From: Rosellinia necatrix
Taxonomy: Eukaryota; Ascomycota; Sordariomycetes; Xylariales; Xylariaceae
Assembly (NCBI GenBank): GCA_021209875.1
Contig: JAGYVD010000007.1
Span: 3,410,001-3,474,000, forward strand
Direction: 5' to 3'
Length of the DNA: 64,000 nt
The notes beneath the pieces were generated by a model, which saw nothing but the letters and a program-made list of their open reading frames with translations, was not told the origin of the DNA and made no database searches. How positions within the stretch are numbered: position 1 is the first letter of the stretch; every line of letters starts with the position of its first letter. The translations under genes were made by a program, and so were the position numbers. This document shows, one piece after another, positions 22,015-34,766 of this stretch.

Positions 22015-24924
22015 TTACCAGGCGAAGACCATCAACGCGGGGTTGAGGACGACTGGGAGGAGGAAGTGACAAGCCACCAACCAGGCGAGGGGGAAGATGG
22101 ATGCGAAGTAGGTGATACGCCAATCCGCCGGGAATGCGTAAATTCCGGTAACGATAAGGCCAACGGTGCCGAAGCAGAAGACAAAGGTTCCCTTGAAACG
22201 TTTGATCAATCGGGGTATCTCCTCAAGGAAGTTGACCTCTTCGACTTCCTTTGCCGTTGCGCCCCACGTCATTTCGATGCTGAAGAAATGGCATAAGATG
22301 GCCTGCGATACGTGCAAGGACAGGCCACCCAAGAAGATGCTCATTACCGGGATCCATTTGACGTTATCCCAGACTGCGAAGGATGCGTTAGCTTGAATCG
22401 CCTATTTTACGCATCGAACAAGAAAACACCCGGGGAAAACTTACAAGCGCCAAGAAGAGACTTCTGGTTCAGACGGTACCGCAGGATAGCGAGCGCCACA
22501 TTACCAAACCCGGTGAACACGACGATGACGGAAACGAAAATAGCAAACGAGTCGAGGTAGTACTTGTCGTACAGACCATAGAAGAAGCCGGTTAGGAAAT
22601 AGTTGAACAGAGTGATGATCCACGAGGCGCCGATGGCGTAATACGTCCCGATATAACTGCAAATGGTCATCTTCTTGGGAAGATGGATGCTGGAGCCCAA
22701 GAATTTCCGGAAGAGCGGTGTTATGGGACCCCGTGTTGGCCAATATCGCAAGGGGTGGAACATCAGTTCGTTACAACCATAGGCATATTTCTCCCAACGC
22801 GCAAGTTCGTCATAAACCGTCAGAGACACTCCCTCTTGGAACCCCTCGCCCGTGTACGAGGCGAAACGACAGCTGTACCCGGCGCATTGGAGTCGGAGAG
22901 ACATATCGAAATCTTCCGAGACGTGGGATTCAGACCAGAATTTCTCGTAGCCATCCTCGTCCTGGTAAGAGGCAGCGTCTTGCACAGCAGACCAGCGCAG
23001 AATAGCATTATGACCGACGAAAGGAACGGAATCGCCGATCGACACGGTGTAAGTAATGGCGGAGTAGATCAGGTTAGTGAACCATTCGACCCTTGGGATA
23101 TGTTAGCACAGAGCTCCGGTAGATATTTACGCATGGAACAAGTTACTCACCCTCCTTCAAAGAACGACTCGCTGACTCGCATCACACCAGAAGAGAACTG
23201 AAGGATTGCAACCTGAGGGGATTGCTCCATCTCACTAACGGCATCCAGAAGACAATCCTCCGGTACACGAGTATCAGAGTCGATAATCAGAATGTAGTCA
23301 CCAATACGGATGTTACCCTCAGCCCACGTACGACCTTCATCCTCTTGCAGAACTTCGGAAAGGCACTGTTCATAGGCAGCAAATTCATTTTCCTGTGTCC
23401 ATGTGACCGATCTTTGCGTTTGGCCCAGCTTGTCCTCAACGCGATTGCTGACCATCATGGCATAGTTCATGTTCGATGCCTTCTTGAATTTGCCACGACG
23501 TAGGAATGGCTGCTCACCGTCCTCAGGCTTTGGGTTGTGTTTCGGTCTAGCCACCCAGCCAATGTTGTTCTCGTCGTAAAACTCGCGACGAGCCTGGGCT
23601 TCCTCGGGCGAGATGAGCTGCATACCATCGTCATTGACGAAAATGTTGGCAGAGCCACCTTGAAGCTCGTATGTCGAGATGCACTGCTTGAGCGACTGCA
23701 CAGTGGGAATAATGACCGCTTTTAACCCTTCCTTATAGACTGGCATCTGAATAGTAACGTGCGGCAAAGTATGGTACTCGCGATTGAGCCGCTTCGGTGG
23801 TGCCCCCGAGTAATATTTACTGTTCTTGGTGACGGCGGAGATGGGTCCAAATATTTCGAAGAAGTTGATGATAATGGTCTGGAAGAAGAAATATCCAACC
23901 CATAGTTGGAGCGGGCTGACCGCAACAAGTGCTAGCCGAACATATGAACCATCAGTCGCAACTTCATAAGCCAGTGCTCTATAACCGATGCCCAACGTGC
24001 TGATGGACAAAGCCACGGTGAGTGCTACAGTGAGAGCGCTGGTGAGCTTTATCCGCCTGTCTGGCGCGTCGGCGGCAGATTCAAGATCGACTGGAGTGTC
24101 ATCGACTTCGACGGTCGGGCCTTTCTCGCCTTTCTCGCCCTCGGCATCATCATCTTCTTCTTCTCCTGTTCCCCATATCATCCTCATTAGTTGACGTTCC
24201 AAAGCTTCTGCCCTAGCTAGGACCTTCTTTGGTTCGTCGTCCCAAACGATTAGAATCTGGAGGTCCTGGATGAAAGCGGCAAAATGATGCTTCTGACACC
24301 GAGGCAGCTCGCGCATACTGGGCAAAACTTGCAGCCGCAAACCGTCTGGGAGCGGAATGTACTCGTACGTGGTTCGTCTTGAGGCGAGAATGACGTTAAT
24401 TACCCTCGTGTTAACGGTCATCGCACACTGCGGGCTGGGGGTTAGCAGCTGTTCGGCGGCAAAAACAGCATGGGATGACGACATACTCTGACGTTGAGTT
24501 CCATCGCCATGTCATATAGGCTGTATCTCATGTCCTGTAGCTGGGGCGGGCAGCACGCATAATTGTTCCTGCCTTTCTTCAGGACCACCCCTTCGCCTGG
24601 CAAAATACCTGTCGCATATTGCCTTTCTAACTGCTGTTGATAGAGCCAACTGCACATAACATCGGCCTTGACGTCGAGAAGGCTTTCGCGGGCATTTCGA
24701 AAGTCGCCAGTGGGGTATAGCGAACCCGGCCGCGATCCCATCGGGGTCCTTAGCGCCGGCGTACCGGGGATGGAAAAGTTGGGTGTAGGCATGGGGACGG
24801 CAACTTTCCCGACATCGAGTTGCTTCAAGCTGGTCTCGCTGACCTCCGACACCTTCTTCTCGTGTCCCTTCCCTCCGTCCTCATTGCCCTTGCCGGGGGC
24901 GAAGTACGACTTGAGGAAGCTCAT
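22015..24924 (-). CDS. Fungal family 2 glycosyltransferase (membrane polysaccharide synthase)
   Basis: Exons (minus): 24924-24487, 24427-23151, 23091-22445 and 22391-22015; 912 residues. GT2 processive-synthase motifs are clear: NDDG (about 412-414), the metal-binding DSD (529-531) and SEDFD (about 631-634, the TED-like base). Two hydrophobic segments at about 276-340 precede the catalytic core, and about five follow it. It resembles the fungal GT2 proteins (ZtGT2/FgGT2 type) required for hyphal extension on solid surfaces in Zymoseptoria and Fusarium, more than class I-VII chitin synthases: the QRRRW motif of chitin synthases is not seen. Product and donor sugar are unknown; a role in outer-wall glycan at growing hyphae is inferred. 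The last 3' splice site (TTCAAG before CTAACG) was chosen because the upstream AG gives a stop. Confidence 0.85.
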
Positions 24925-27900
24925 GGCGAACGAAAAGCCGTAAGAAAAAAAAAAATCAAACGAGTGGCTACGACTTTGCTCTACCGTGTGCTTTCCACCG
25001 GTCGGAAACGAGAGAAAACAGAGTGAAGAGAGAACGGCGGTTGGCCCGGGTTATGAGGGGGCCGGGGGAATAGGTAAGTGAGTCCTCACTGGGTTCCAAC
25101 GGAACGAATGTTTGGGCGGCGCCTGGGCGGACGTCGGGTGAGACGAATCGGACAGGACGGTTAGGGCCCCTGCGCCTAGTTGCACAACGCTATCAGTTTT
25201 GGGCTGGGCATCACAGCCGCACGAGGAGCCTGTATGTTGTATTGGCGTCGAAATGCGTTAGCTGATGGAGATCCAGATGGACACATGCGTCGCGTGGAGT
25301 CGACAAGGCGCCTCGACTCGCTCGGGTACCTGAGCCAAACAGCCACCAGGCGCACCGTCTGCTGACTTTCCTGATAGCTAACTGTACGGCGGTATGTACA
25401 CGCACGACATCTGCTTTAGACTCGGCGTAAAAGAAGGTTGGGAGGGCCGCAGCCGAGGGAACGACCAAGCGTCCCTCCAACCCTGTCCAGAGACGATGGC
25501 AATGACAAGGTAACTAACCAGGTATTGTTGGGTACGTACCTAGGTAGTTACTTGTAAAGGGCGAATCGTCAACCCGGTACCCAGAGGCCCAAGGAGCAAG
25601 CGAGTCTGTCTAGTCGGGTCAGCCCTTCGTAGGGAAAGTTCCGGTTGCGCAACTGTTACCAAAACGACTGATAGTACACTACATACGAAGTAACTAGTGT
25701 AGGTAGCAGCGTAGTGTTGTTGTGTGCACCCCACTTCGCTACTATCTATGTGTAGGTGGTATCCATGTCGACTGATAGAACTAGTGGTATTGTGGTGGTG
25801 CTTGGGATTGAGCAATGGAGGGATCCCTCGGGGATCGAGACCTGGCGGCTGGCCACGCGATGCCAATAATGGATGGGAGGCACGGGTTACCAACTAATTA
25901 CGGCCCGCATGGGCAACCGGCACCTACCTAGATAGGTACCTCTCCTACACTATCGATCTTTCGCGATCGCCAGTGCACTGTGGAGCACGGCCCCAGAAGA
26001 CCGTACGCAGCACCTACCTAGGTAGTTATCGTGAGCCTTGAAGCCCTAAAGGTAATGGTGCCAACAATAATACTGTGATCAAGTGGCGCCTATAAAGTAC
26101 CTATACTACCTATCCGAGTGAGTACCTATAACTAGCGGCTGCCGCCCGCCACCAATCTATCTACAGCTTATTTTTAGGTGCTTACCATACATTTACTTGC
26201 GCCGGATCATAGATAACTCCCGGCGGTATCTACCTGTCTGGCGCTTCTCTGAAAAGATAACAAAGATTAGACTCAGCGATCATATGCTCGAAAAGGCGGA
26301 GCGCGGTTCTCGTATCTTTTTACTGTTATGGGATACATCGATGGCTTTGGGCGGTAACATTCTTTCTGTCCTGTCTTGACACATGGGTAACGGTCGTAGT
26401 ATTGATGTGTGCGTGTAAGCTGAGAATAGCTTTCCCACCGCACAATACGACCTAAGAGACGGGATGGAACGTCTTGTAGATAACGAGCAAGAATAGCCCG
26501 GTTTAAGAATACGGCCTATGCACTGTTCAGGAAATACCTACACTAGATAAAGTTCCAAACACTAGGATGCAAGCTGAAGCTGAAGCGAAAACGAGAAGAA
26601 CCGCCTCGTTCCTGGGTGGCTTGAAGGTTGAACCGAAAAGTACAGTTCTTAATAACGGGGCTTCGGAGACCCCCCCAAGACCGCCACGCAACTAGCTAGC
26701 CGAGCTGACGGTAGACAAGTGGAGATTATTGAAAGAAAAAAAAAAGGGCGACGAGAGAACTTGAAGTATTTTTTTTTTCCCTCTTCCCTCCCCTAGCGCC
26801 CGCATCTAGACCACCTTGGCTTTGGCGACCGACATCTGCGGATTAATTGATTACCGCATTCGATAATGCACAACGTAGCAAGCTTGGAAGCACCCTCTCC
26901 TCTTCGATGTTCACTCCGGTGAACCATTAGTTATCTCTCGCTACGGACGACATGCGTCGGGTATGTCAGGTGTCGGGTGCGAAGATAACGGCTCGGTATC
27001 GGCGGGTTGCCTTCTCTTAAATCTATTGACTTAGATCCCCCTTATCGACTTCTAGCTTAGGAAGTCGAAAAGGAAGCGAGACGGTATTACATACATAGCA
27101 GAGAGGGTGGGTTCGTTTGAATACGAGAGAGTGACGCTGCTTGCATCCTGTCTCAGCCCGCTTTCCGATAAACCCCTCCAGATCCCCGTCTACAGGACAG
27201 GGGACAACGACGTGGAAAGTATGTAGCTACACACAACCAAGGTCGCGGTCTACGACTTACCAACCTGTAGATGGTAGGGTGCCGTAAAGTTAATAGATAA
27301 GAAAGAAAAAAACAGGGAAACGTGTATGTATGTGTGTATGTATGTACGTATGTACGTATGCACATATGTACGGATGGTGCTGCGACATATGCCTCACTCT
27401 ATCCGCGGCGGGCGCACTCACCGAATGGCTGCCGCTTCTGCCAAGGCATCAACGGCGTATCTAGAACTAACATCTCTCGCGTCCTGCCTGCATAGGACAC
27501 TGCCGTGCCGAATGGGTGCACATAGTGCAATAGCCAGTCTAGCGCGACGTTGGGTTTCCCGCCTGATGGGTCGACTAGACTAACTAATAGCGTACATACT
27601 TGGGAGATCCAAACGTGGACTGCTGGGAACTAGACTAGATCATTCACGATCGGATTCAACGATTGATCATATGTATGTTTAAAAATAAATCACTGCACTG
27701 TCGGGACGTTTGCGTGGCTGACTGGTAGAACAGGCCTGGCGCGCGTGTTATTTTCTTGGACGGCGGTACCGAGCCGGCTCGCTATCAGGCAGCTGAACTC
27801 TGATCAACCTGACTTGGCTTCGGCACGGCTCGCCCGGCTCCTCGGAGCAGCTGTGCTAACTGTATGCGGGCGGGGAGGGCCGACAAGCAAAAGGCCAATG

Positions 27901-28710
27901 TTTTTATGCACTCGTTTCCATACACTAGTGTAGATATTAAGATGCAGCGGAAGCAGATGCCATATCGTCCGAGTCGCATGCCGCTTGTAGACTCACCCAT
28001 GATGTACACCCATGATGTAAACATGCGATACGATGCGATAACGTCACTTCTACCCCCTGGAGCATTAGACAGAGCTGTCGACACCATCTCGCACGCAATA
28101 GATAACCGGGGGGTACCGGCATATTTCTTTGTTCCACCCGTTGTTGGTATGATGGTTCATCTCTCAAGTGATCTCAAGCTTGTTCATTTTTTTTTTAACT
28201 CAACCCGCAGGCTCTTTTCTGTGGCTACAGGCCGCCGTTTGCATGGCGGCAACGATGCAAGGCGATGTATGTACTGGTTTCATATGCCTCCTGTAGCCTT
28301 GAAAGCTTGACAATAGTAAACATTCGTCATCGTCTACTACGGTAGTGGTTAGGTTACTTAGCAACTGGATATTTGGTAAGCCAATGGGGGTGCTTAGTGA
28401 GTGCTCCCGCATAAGAGCTACACGGTCTTTCTACTAATCGCTCGAATGCAATGTCGAGTATCCTCCGGCACCTGACCAACAGGAGAAGCGGGTGAAACGT
28501 TAGCATGTTGCGCCATTCCCTGAGAATATCGGATGGACCTTCCATATAGTAGGAAGTAATGCCTTTCCGGGTTTCAGGCTTGTTTATCGGCCCTCGTACT
28601 GCCAACAACGGTTCAGCAACATTCCCGTTCATGCCGGAGTCGCAGGAGTCCAAATCACCGTCATGGTCAGAGGAACCGAAAAGGAACTGGAGGTGCTGCA
28701 CGAAGTAGCA

Positions 28711-28740
28711 CCAAGGCGACCAAGGCGACCAAGGCGACCA
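28711..28740. repeat. 9-bp tandem repeat, three copies
   Basis: CCAAGGCGA repeated three times without mismatch; intergenic. Confidence 0.85.
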
Positions 28741-29958
28741 GTAGTCCCTCCCCAGCTGTACACGGCCACTCCGTTGCTACGAGGCGAGGACGACGGGCAA
28801 CAGGTTTGATAGCGCTCCCCGGTCCAGGCTTCAGGCCAGCTGTCTTCCCCCATTTCGCGCTCGAAAAGGGGAATGTTTAGCGTACCGATATTACTCCTGG
28901 AGGGAGACACAGCTGAGATCGAGTGAGAACGTTGCGCCTAGACCTGGTCCCCCGTTCGAATGAAAGGAGGCGTGACTAGGGTGGGATAGGGCGTCGTAGT
29001 GTAGGTAGGTAGTCCGAGGCCGTGTCGTGACCAGCCAGCCCATGGTCAAGCTAGACACGTAGGTAACCAGCATTTAGTAATGGTTTGGAGTTCTGCTTAG
29101 CCAACAGATTCCCGTCGTCGTGTTGATGGCGCATGCCTTATCTTGTTCATCCCACGATGATTCCGCGAGCTAAAGCTTCATCAAGCTACTTACATAGGTA
29201 GTGTCGTTGGAACCTCCAAGCCATCTCCATGGACCGGATGCTGTTTAAATGAGTAGAATCTGATACAGTGTTGCAGGGACAGACCCACTTTATTGCTCAC
29301 GAGATTGACAGAGATGTTCTTCGTAGTGGGGACTTACTCGTCATTGTGGGGCCAATTTGACAGGCCCCCGGTTACCGACACTGCCTATCACCAGAGCTAT
29401 CACCTAAGCCAATAAGTCCGGAGATGAGCCTAAGCTACATAAGGTAAGGAGGCACGTTGCGGGTACATAGCCTCAGGCGAAGAACAGACAAAGAACAAAG
29501 CTTCCTAGCTTGTGTCCCGGGGGGGAGTGGCGGTGGTATGAAGCTATATGAACAGGCGGAGGCATGCCGGGAGATTCTGTCGCGATCCAGAGGCGGAATC
29601 GCAATCAATTGACCTTTCGACCTCGTGGGAAGACCAGAAAAACGCGCTGCTAGCCGGGCTCGTCAGCTTGTCACGGGCATGCAAGAGGCAAGCCCCGGTG
29701 GATCCATACATCGTGAAGGCTTTCACTTATCTGTGACTGCAGCACCGGCAGCAGCACTTGTCCCCTTCCAGTCCACTTGTTCTATCGGCGCTCAGTCTTC
29801 TGACATCACTGGCTCCATCTTTCATGACTCTCGTCCTCTCTCTCTGCAGACTGCAAGTGCCTGCGCGCGCGCGATATACTACATCCAAGCATCTGTTTCT
29901 CTTTATTGGCCGTCATCGCAGCTCATTGAACACTAGAATTATTCATGCCTGCCGCTCG

Positions 29959-29983
29959 CAGCAGCAGCAGTAGCAGCAGCAGT

Positions 29984-30033
<50 letters not shown>
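29959..30033. repeat. CAG/CTG trinucleotide array, 25 triplets
   Basis: Twenty-five triplets of CAG with a few TAG interruptions in the first half and a pure run of about 13 CAG at the end. It lies about 530 bp upstream of the trehalase start. On the minus strand it yields a spurious poly-Leu ORF. It may fall in the 5' leader or promoter of trehalase. Confidence 0.95.
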
Positions 30034-30038
<5 letters not shown>

Positions 30039-30559
30039 ACAGAAGCAACAGCATCGAGTAGACGCCGCGGGTCGCCCGTGTTTGTTTTTTCGGTATCCAA
30101 TTCCAATTGGTATACCTCAATCCCCTAGTCTCGTGCCTCGTACCTCTCCTCTCGCGCCTCTTTTTCTCGTGCCTCTCCCCCTCCCTCCCCCCTTCTTCCT
30201 TCGTCATCGTCGCACAGCCAAGAATTCAACCCCGAAGGCTTCAACATCGAACTGCTAGATCTATCTCCAACCCGTCCGACCTGGCCGACCTGTCCGACTA
30301 TCGGACCCCCAAGGAGCAGCGATAGACTGTTGCTGGAACCGGGACCGGTGGACTCGACGGGGATCGCTTAGTGCTGCCCCTTTACGATAAGAACCTGAGC
30401 ACGACTACGTCACATTACAGCTAATCGTCCACTCTCAATCTTGAACCCGATACTCAATCCGCAAAGCAACTTGCAACTCTCAACTCTCCCACTTCTTAAC
30501 TCGCAACCCGTTCACTTGCAACCCGTATTCCGACCTGCTCAAGGAAGACACCCGCCGCC

Positions 30560-33056
30560 ATGGCTAATTCCCTTGGGGCCAGCCTGACCCGGGGCCAACG
30601 CTCCGGATCGAGTACTGCGAGCGACGACTATATATTCGAGGATGCAAGGACCTATTATGCATCGGAAGCCCGACACACCAATCGGTACCACAAGCGACAC
30701 AGCACGCTCTCCCACGTATGCCTGTATTCTATCCTGTTTGCTCACAGATTACTAATCCCATCCTTAGAGCACTATTCATCGGGATGTCGATCGCATGTGG
30801 CTTCCGGGTAGACATAGGCGTGGCAGCCATGGTAATCTCAACCTCCTTGAACGAGTCCCCGAGTGGATGGCTAACGGAAGCCCTCTCTAGACGAAGCTAG
30901 CAAACCACAGTCGCGCCAGTTTTTAATCGATGTCGACCACACGCTCGAGAGCCTGCGCAAGCAAGAAGACACTGATGACAATATGCAGATTACTATTGAG
31001 GATACCGGCCCCAAGGTATGTGGTCTAACTAATTATGCAAACACACAAGCCAGAATACTAAGTAGCTTCAATAGGTGTTGTCGCTGGGAACGGCCGCGTC
31101 CGGAGGACATAACCGCTTCGATATTCGGGGAACATATATGCTTTCTAACCTTTTACAAGAGTTGTCTCTCGCCAAAGAATACGGCAGAAAGCGTATCATT
31201 CTGGACATTGGCCGTCTCAACGAGAACCCTGTCAGTCGTCTATCTCGGCTTATCAAGCATCAATTCTGGGAGGGTTTGACTCGCCGAATTGATAGCTCTA
31301 GCATTGAAATCGCCGCCAAAGACGCGAAAGACTGGACAGACGATCCGCGACCACGTATCTACGTCCCGCGAGGGGCACCTGAACAATACGAGTATTATCT
31401 GAAGCTTGCACGCGAGCGACCGGAAATTCGACTGGACGTTCAGTTGCTCCCAGAAATCATCACTGCAGATGTGGTAAGAGATTTGAATCATAACCCCGGT
31501 CCTGGCCTGTTGGCCGTTGCGATGGAAGAGCATATAGACCCGAGTACAGGGGAGAAGACCCTGCGGGGCATGCCTTTTGTGGTCCCGGGAGGAAGATTCA
31601 ACGAACTCTACGGCTGGGATAGCTACATGGAATCCTTGGGGCTTATTATTAACGATAAAGTCCACCTGGCCAAATCCATGGTTCAGAACTTCTGTTTTTG
31701 CATTCGGCATTACGGTAAAATTTTAAACGCTACCCGATCTTACTATCTTACGAGGTCGCAGCCTCCGCTGTTGACAGATATGGCATTGCGAGTATACGAG
31801 AAGATCCAACATCAACCAGGTGCAAAGGAATTCCTCAAAGAAGCTATAATCGCCGCCATCAAAGAGTATTACACCGTTTGGATGGCCGAGCCTCGATTCG
31901 ACCCGAAAACGGGTCTTTCTAGATATCGACCGGACGGGCGTGGTGTGCCTCCTGAGACGGAAGCGAGCCATTTTGTCCATATCCTGGAGCCCTACGCAGA
32001 AAAGTACAACATGGAGTTTAAAGAGTTTGTGGAGGCCTATAACTATGGGCGAGTAAGTGAGCCCGACCTAGACGAATATTTCTTGCATGATCGAGCAGTG
32101 CGAGAATCTGGACATGATACCTCCTACCGACTAGAGAAGGTGTGCGCGAACCTCGCCACAATTGATCTGAATTCTCTCCTATACAAGTACGAGGTGGACA
32201 TTGCGCGTACTATTCGCAACGTCTTTGGCGATAGCCTGACGATTCCTGCCGAATGGTGCAGTGGATCGATGAAACCGGGTCAGGTCGAGACCTCAGCCAC
32301 CTGGGATCGACGCTGGAAACGACGTCGTGCCGCCATCCATAAGTACTGCTGGAATGAAGAAGAAGGGATGTACTTCGACTATGATACCGTAAAGGAAGAG
32401 CAATGCACATACGAATCCTGCACCACCTTTTGGCCACTATGGGCCGGAGTTCCGGATCCCGCCAAGGCAGCCAGGGTGGTTGAGAGCGCCGTGCCCAAAT
32501 TCGAGGCATACGGTGGCCTGCTGTCTGGAACGGAGAAATCGAGGGGCGAAGTCAGCCTTGAAAGGCCAAACCGACAGTGGGATTATCCATATGGATGGGC
32601 ACCACAGCAGATGCTCGCCTGGACCGGTCTTTACCGCTATGGATACGCGGATCTCGCTCAAAAATTGGCGTATAAGTGGCTATTTATGATTACCAAAGCC
32701 TTTTTCGACTTCAACGGCGTGGTCGTGGAGAAATACGACGTCACGCGCCCTGTTGACCCTCACCGCGTGGACGCCGAGTACGGTAACCAGGGTTTGGATT
32801 TCAAGGGTGTAGCCAAAGAAGGGTAAGTTACTTGTCCCTCGATATCATTCGCTTTTTTTCCTTCTTTTGTTTTCTTTTTTACTAAATCATTCGGTTATGC
32901 AGCTTTGGTTGGGTCAACGCCAGTTATGTGTACGGACTGCAATTCGTCAACACGGATATGAAGAGAGCGCTCGGCACAGTCACCCCCTACGACGTGTACG
33001 AGAGAGCCCAGCGGCTCAGGGAGGAGAAGTTTTTCGAAGACACGGGCGTGATTTGA
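30560..33056 (+). CDS. treB: Neutral trehalase (GH37)
   Basis: Exons 30560-30715, 30768-30831, 30891-31015, 31075-32822 and 32903-33056; 748 residues, the family's normal length. It hydrolyses trehalose to two glucose in the cytosol, mobilising the reserve during germination and stress recovery. Both GH37 signatures are present: [14 protein letters not shown] (from residue 286) and [10 protein letters not shown] (from 616). The regulatory N-terminus has RRGS (Ser72), a protein kinase A consensus, and the EF-like Ca2+ site [12 protein letters not shown] (100-111) typical of neutral and not acid trehalases. There is no signal peptide. The start has the context gccgccATGG. The second intron (30832-30890, GTAATC donor, GGCTAACGG branch) is needed because reading through meets a TAG. 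It converges on the BTB gene 390 bp downstream. Confidence 0.97.
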
Positions 33057-33446
33057 CACGCCGGTCTTCGCACCTCCCAATAGAGGGATACCTTTGCCGG
33101 ATCTCTTTGCCCCCAGAAGGGCGACAGGGGTTGTTACGACGTTGATGATTTTTTTTTTTTTTTCCGTTCGTGTGTTTGGGCCGGGACTAGATGGATTAGA
33201 GGAGGAAACATCATGTACGCATCATGATCCTCGAGTGATCAATCAGATCGCTCCCTACTTCCGTCATGGCAGTACACTTGCAGCTTGTGGGAAGCAAGGA
33301 TAGGGCCACCAAGTATGCGCGCATGAGTCGCCAACCGGCCCAGGTAAAACCACATCAGTGTGATTACGGAATAAAGTTCTCTTTCATAGTAGCTATGCTT
33401 TTTTAATACAACACTAGCTTAATACACATTTTCGTCATTCCGTCTA
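33057..33446. other. Short convergent intergenic region, trehalase / BTB
   Basis: Shared 3' region of two convergent genes, with a T15-type tract near 33,150. No coding signal. Confidence 0.6.
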
Positions 33447-34766
33447 TTAGATGCCCAAATCCTTCTCAAGATTGAGACCTTTGATCCCCGATTCTAGGGC
33501 CGTCACCGCGGCAATGAGATCGGCAAATCCACATTCATGCTCGATTACGACGACGTCACCAGAACCAATATCGTCCACCTCATCTGGATTCGCGACTCCC
33601 CAACCATCGGTTGAAACTACTTTCTTCTTCGCCCTTAGCTTCGCCTTCTTCGGATGTAACCTGGTAGCCTTCTGGGGCGCGCCCCAGAATTCAAAGGGAT
33701 TCGGGGCAAGCTCGTCAGTGCCGTGCGGCTTGGAATACCATTCTGGGATTGATAGGCCCTTGACCATCTTGACCACGCGGCCGATACTGAGTCCCTCGTA
33801 CGGCCTCGCCGGGCGGATACAGGTGAGGGAGCCGGTGTGCATTTGCCTGAGCAACGTGCCCAACAGCATCGAGTCGCATTCCCCGGAACAGGTTTGCTGC
33901 GCGCTCAGGCGGACGACGTGATTGTATATGTGGTCGAGGATCTTGTCGAGGTGGGCCTGCCGCCACTGGTCGATGATATCTGGGAGTAGCGAAGGAGGTG
34001 GTTAGAAGATCCGCCTGTACCAGGATACTAGGTGAGAGACGAGGGAGACGCCCATACCGTAGGCCCGGGACAGCACCGGCAGCTCCAGAGAAGGGTTGCA
34101 GTTCTCTTTCTTCACGATAGCCACGCGCGTCCACTTCGAGAAGGCATCGTCGTTTTGGAACACGCCAGTGATAGAGATCCAGTTGTCCCAGTCCGCCTTT
34201 GTTGACTCCGAGGCGACGGTCCCGAGGTGGGTCATCCAAATGCTCGCGTATAATTCCATGACCTCGTGGCAGTCGAGGTAATCGACCGCGCGGGCAATCT
34301 GAGCTAGCATACTGAGGCCGACGATACGCGGGACTCGACGGTTCAGGCCGTGTATAACGCATAAGATGAGATAAATTGCAGTCACGTCGAAGCCCTCGAG
34401 ACTCCAGTGGAGTAACCCGTCGTCGTGAATTTCGTTAGCTTCGCGCCAAGGTCCTGACATCATTTTCTTGACGTATGTAGAAGCTAGAGAAAGGTGTTTG
34501 GAGGAAGCCTTAAACTGCCATTGGTCTTCCCTCTCTGTCTCGGGTGCGCTGGGTAGTTGTTCTTCGCCATTAGTGGCGCCTTCCCAGGCCGTCTCAGTAT
34601 TTTCGGATTCCGTTCCATTAAATTCGAACCCGGGAGGGGGAAGAGGAGAAGTAGTAACAGGTAGAGCAGGATAGTTGAGACCTTTTGGGAGGCCATCAGG
34701 AAGCGTCCCGGGCACGATGACAAGAATGTCACCATCCGGGTCTAATACCACGCTTTGGATCGCCAT
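33447..34766 (-). CDS. BTB/POZ-like domain protein, fungal type
   Basis: Exons (minus): 34766-34058 and 33979-33447; 413 residues. The N-terminus has the VVLDPDGDILVIV signature that opens many fungal BTB-like proteins. After an acidic linker, the BTB-like fold is suggested by residues about 80-195 (SSKHLSLASTYVKKMM, then a helical AIYLILCVIHG and ARAVDYLDC segment). The C-terminal part is basic (about 310-350, Lys-rich) and then acidic. There are no zinc fingers, Kelch or MATH repeats, so substrate-adaptor activity for Cullin-3 is only a family-level guess. The single intron keeps frame (TAC G / AT ATC). Confidence 0.8.

Larger units (their letters stand above)
24925..30559. other. 5.6-kb divergent intergenic region (GT2 / trehalase)
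   Basis: No convincing coding gene. It includes ACCTAGGT at 25538 and 26016, a TATG/TACG array at about 27,323-27,372, a GCGACCAAG 9-mer in three copies at 28,711-28,740 and a CAG array just upstream of trehalase. Frames at 27,745-28,310 and 28,354-28,910 lack family features. The long gap may hold extended promoters for both genes or unrecognised non-coding transcripts. Confidence 0.55.

Noticed and set aside
29923..30207. Poly-leucine ORF on the minus strand
   Set aside because: It is a translation of the CAG/CTG array.
30832..30890. Possible premature stop in neutral trehalase at 30,888-30,890
   Set aside because: The TAG is the acceptor of an intron with a GTAATC donor and a CTAAC branch motif; splicing gives the expected RRGSHDEASK sequence.
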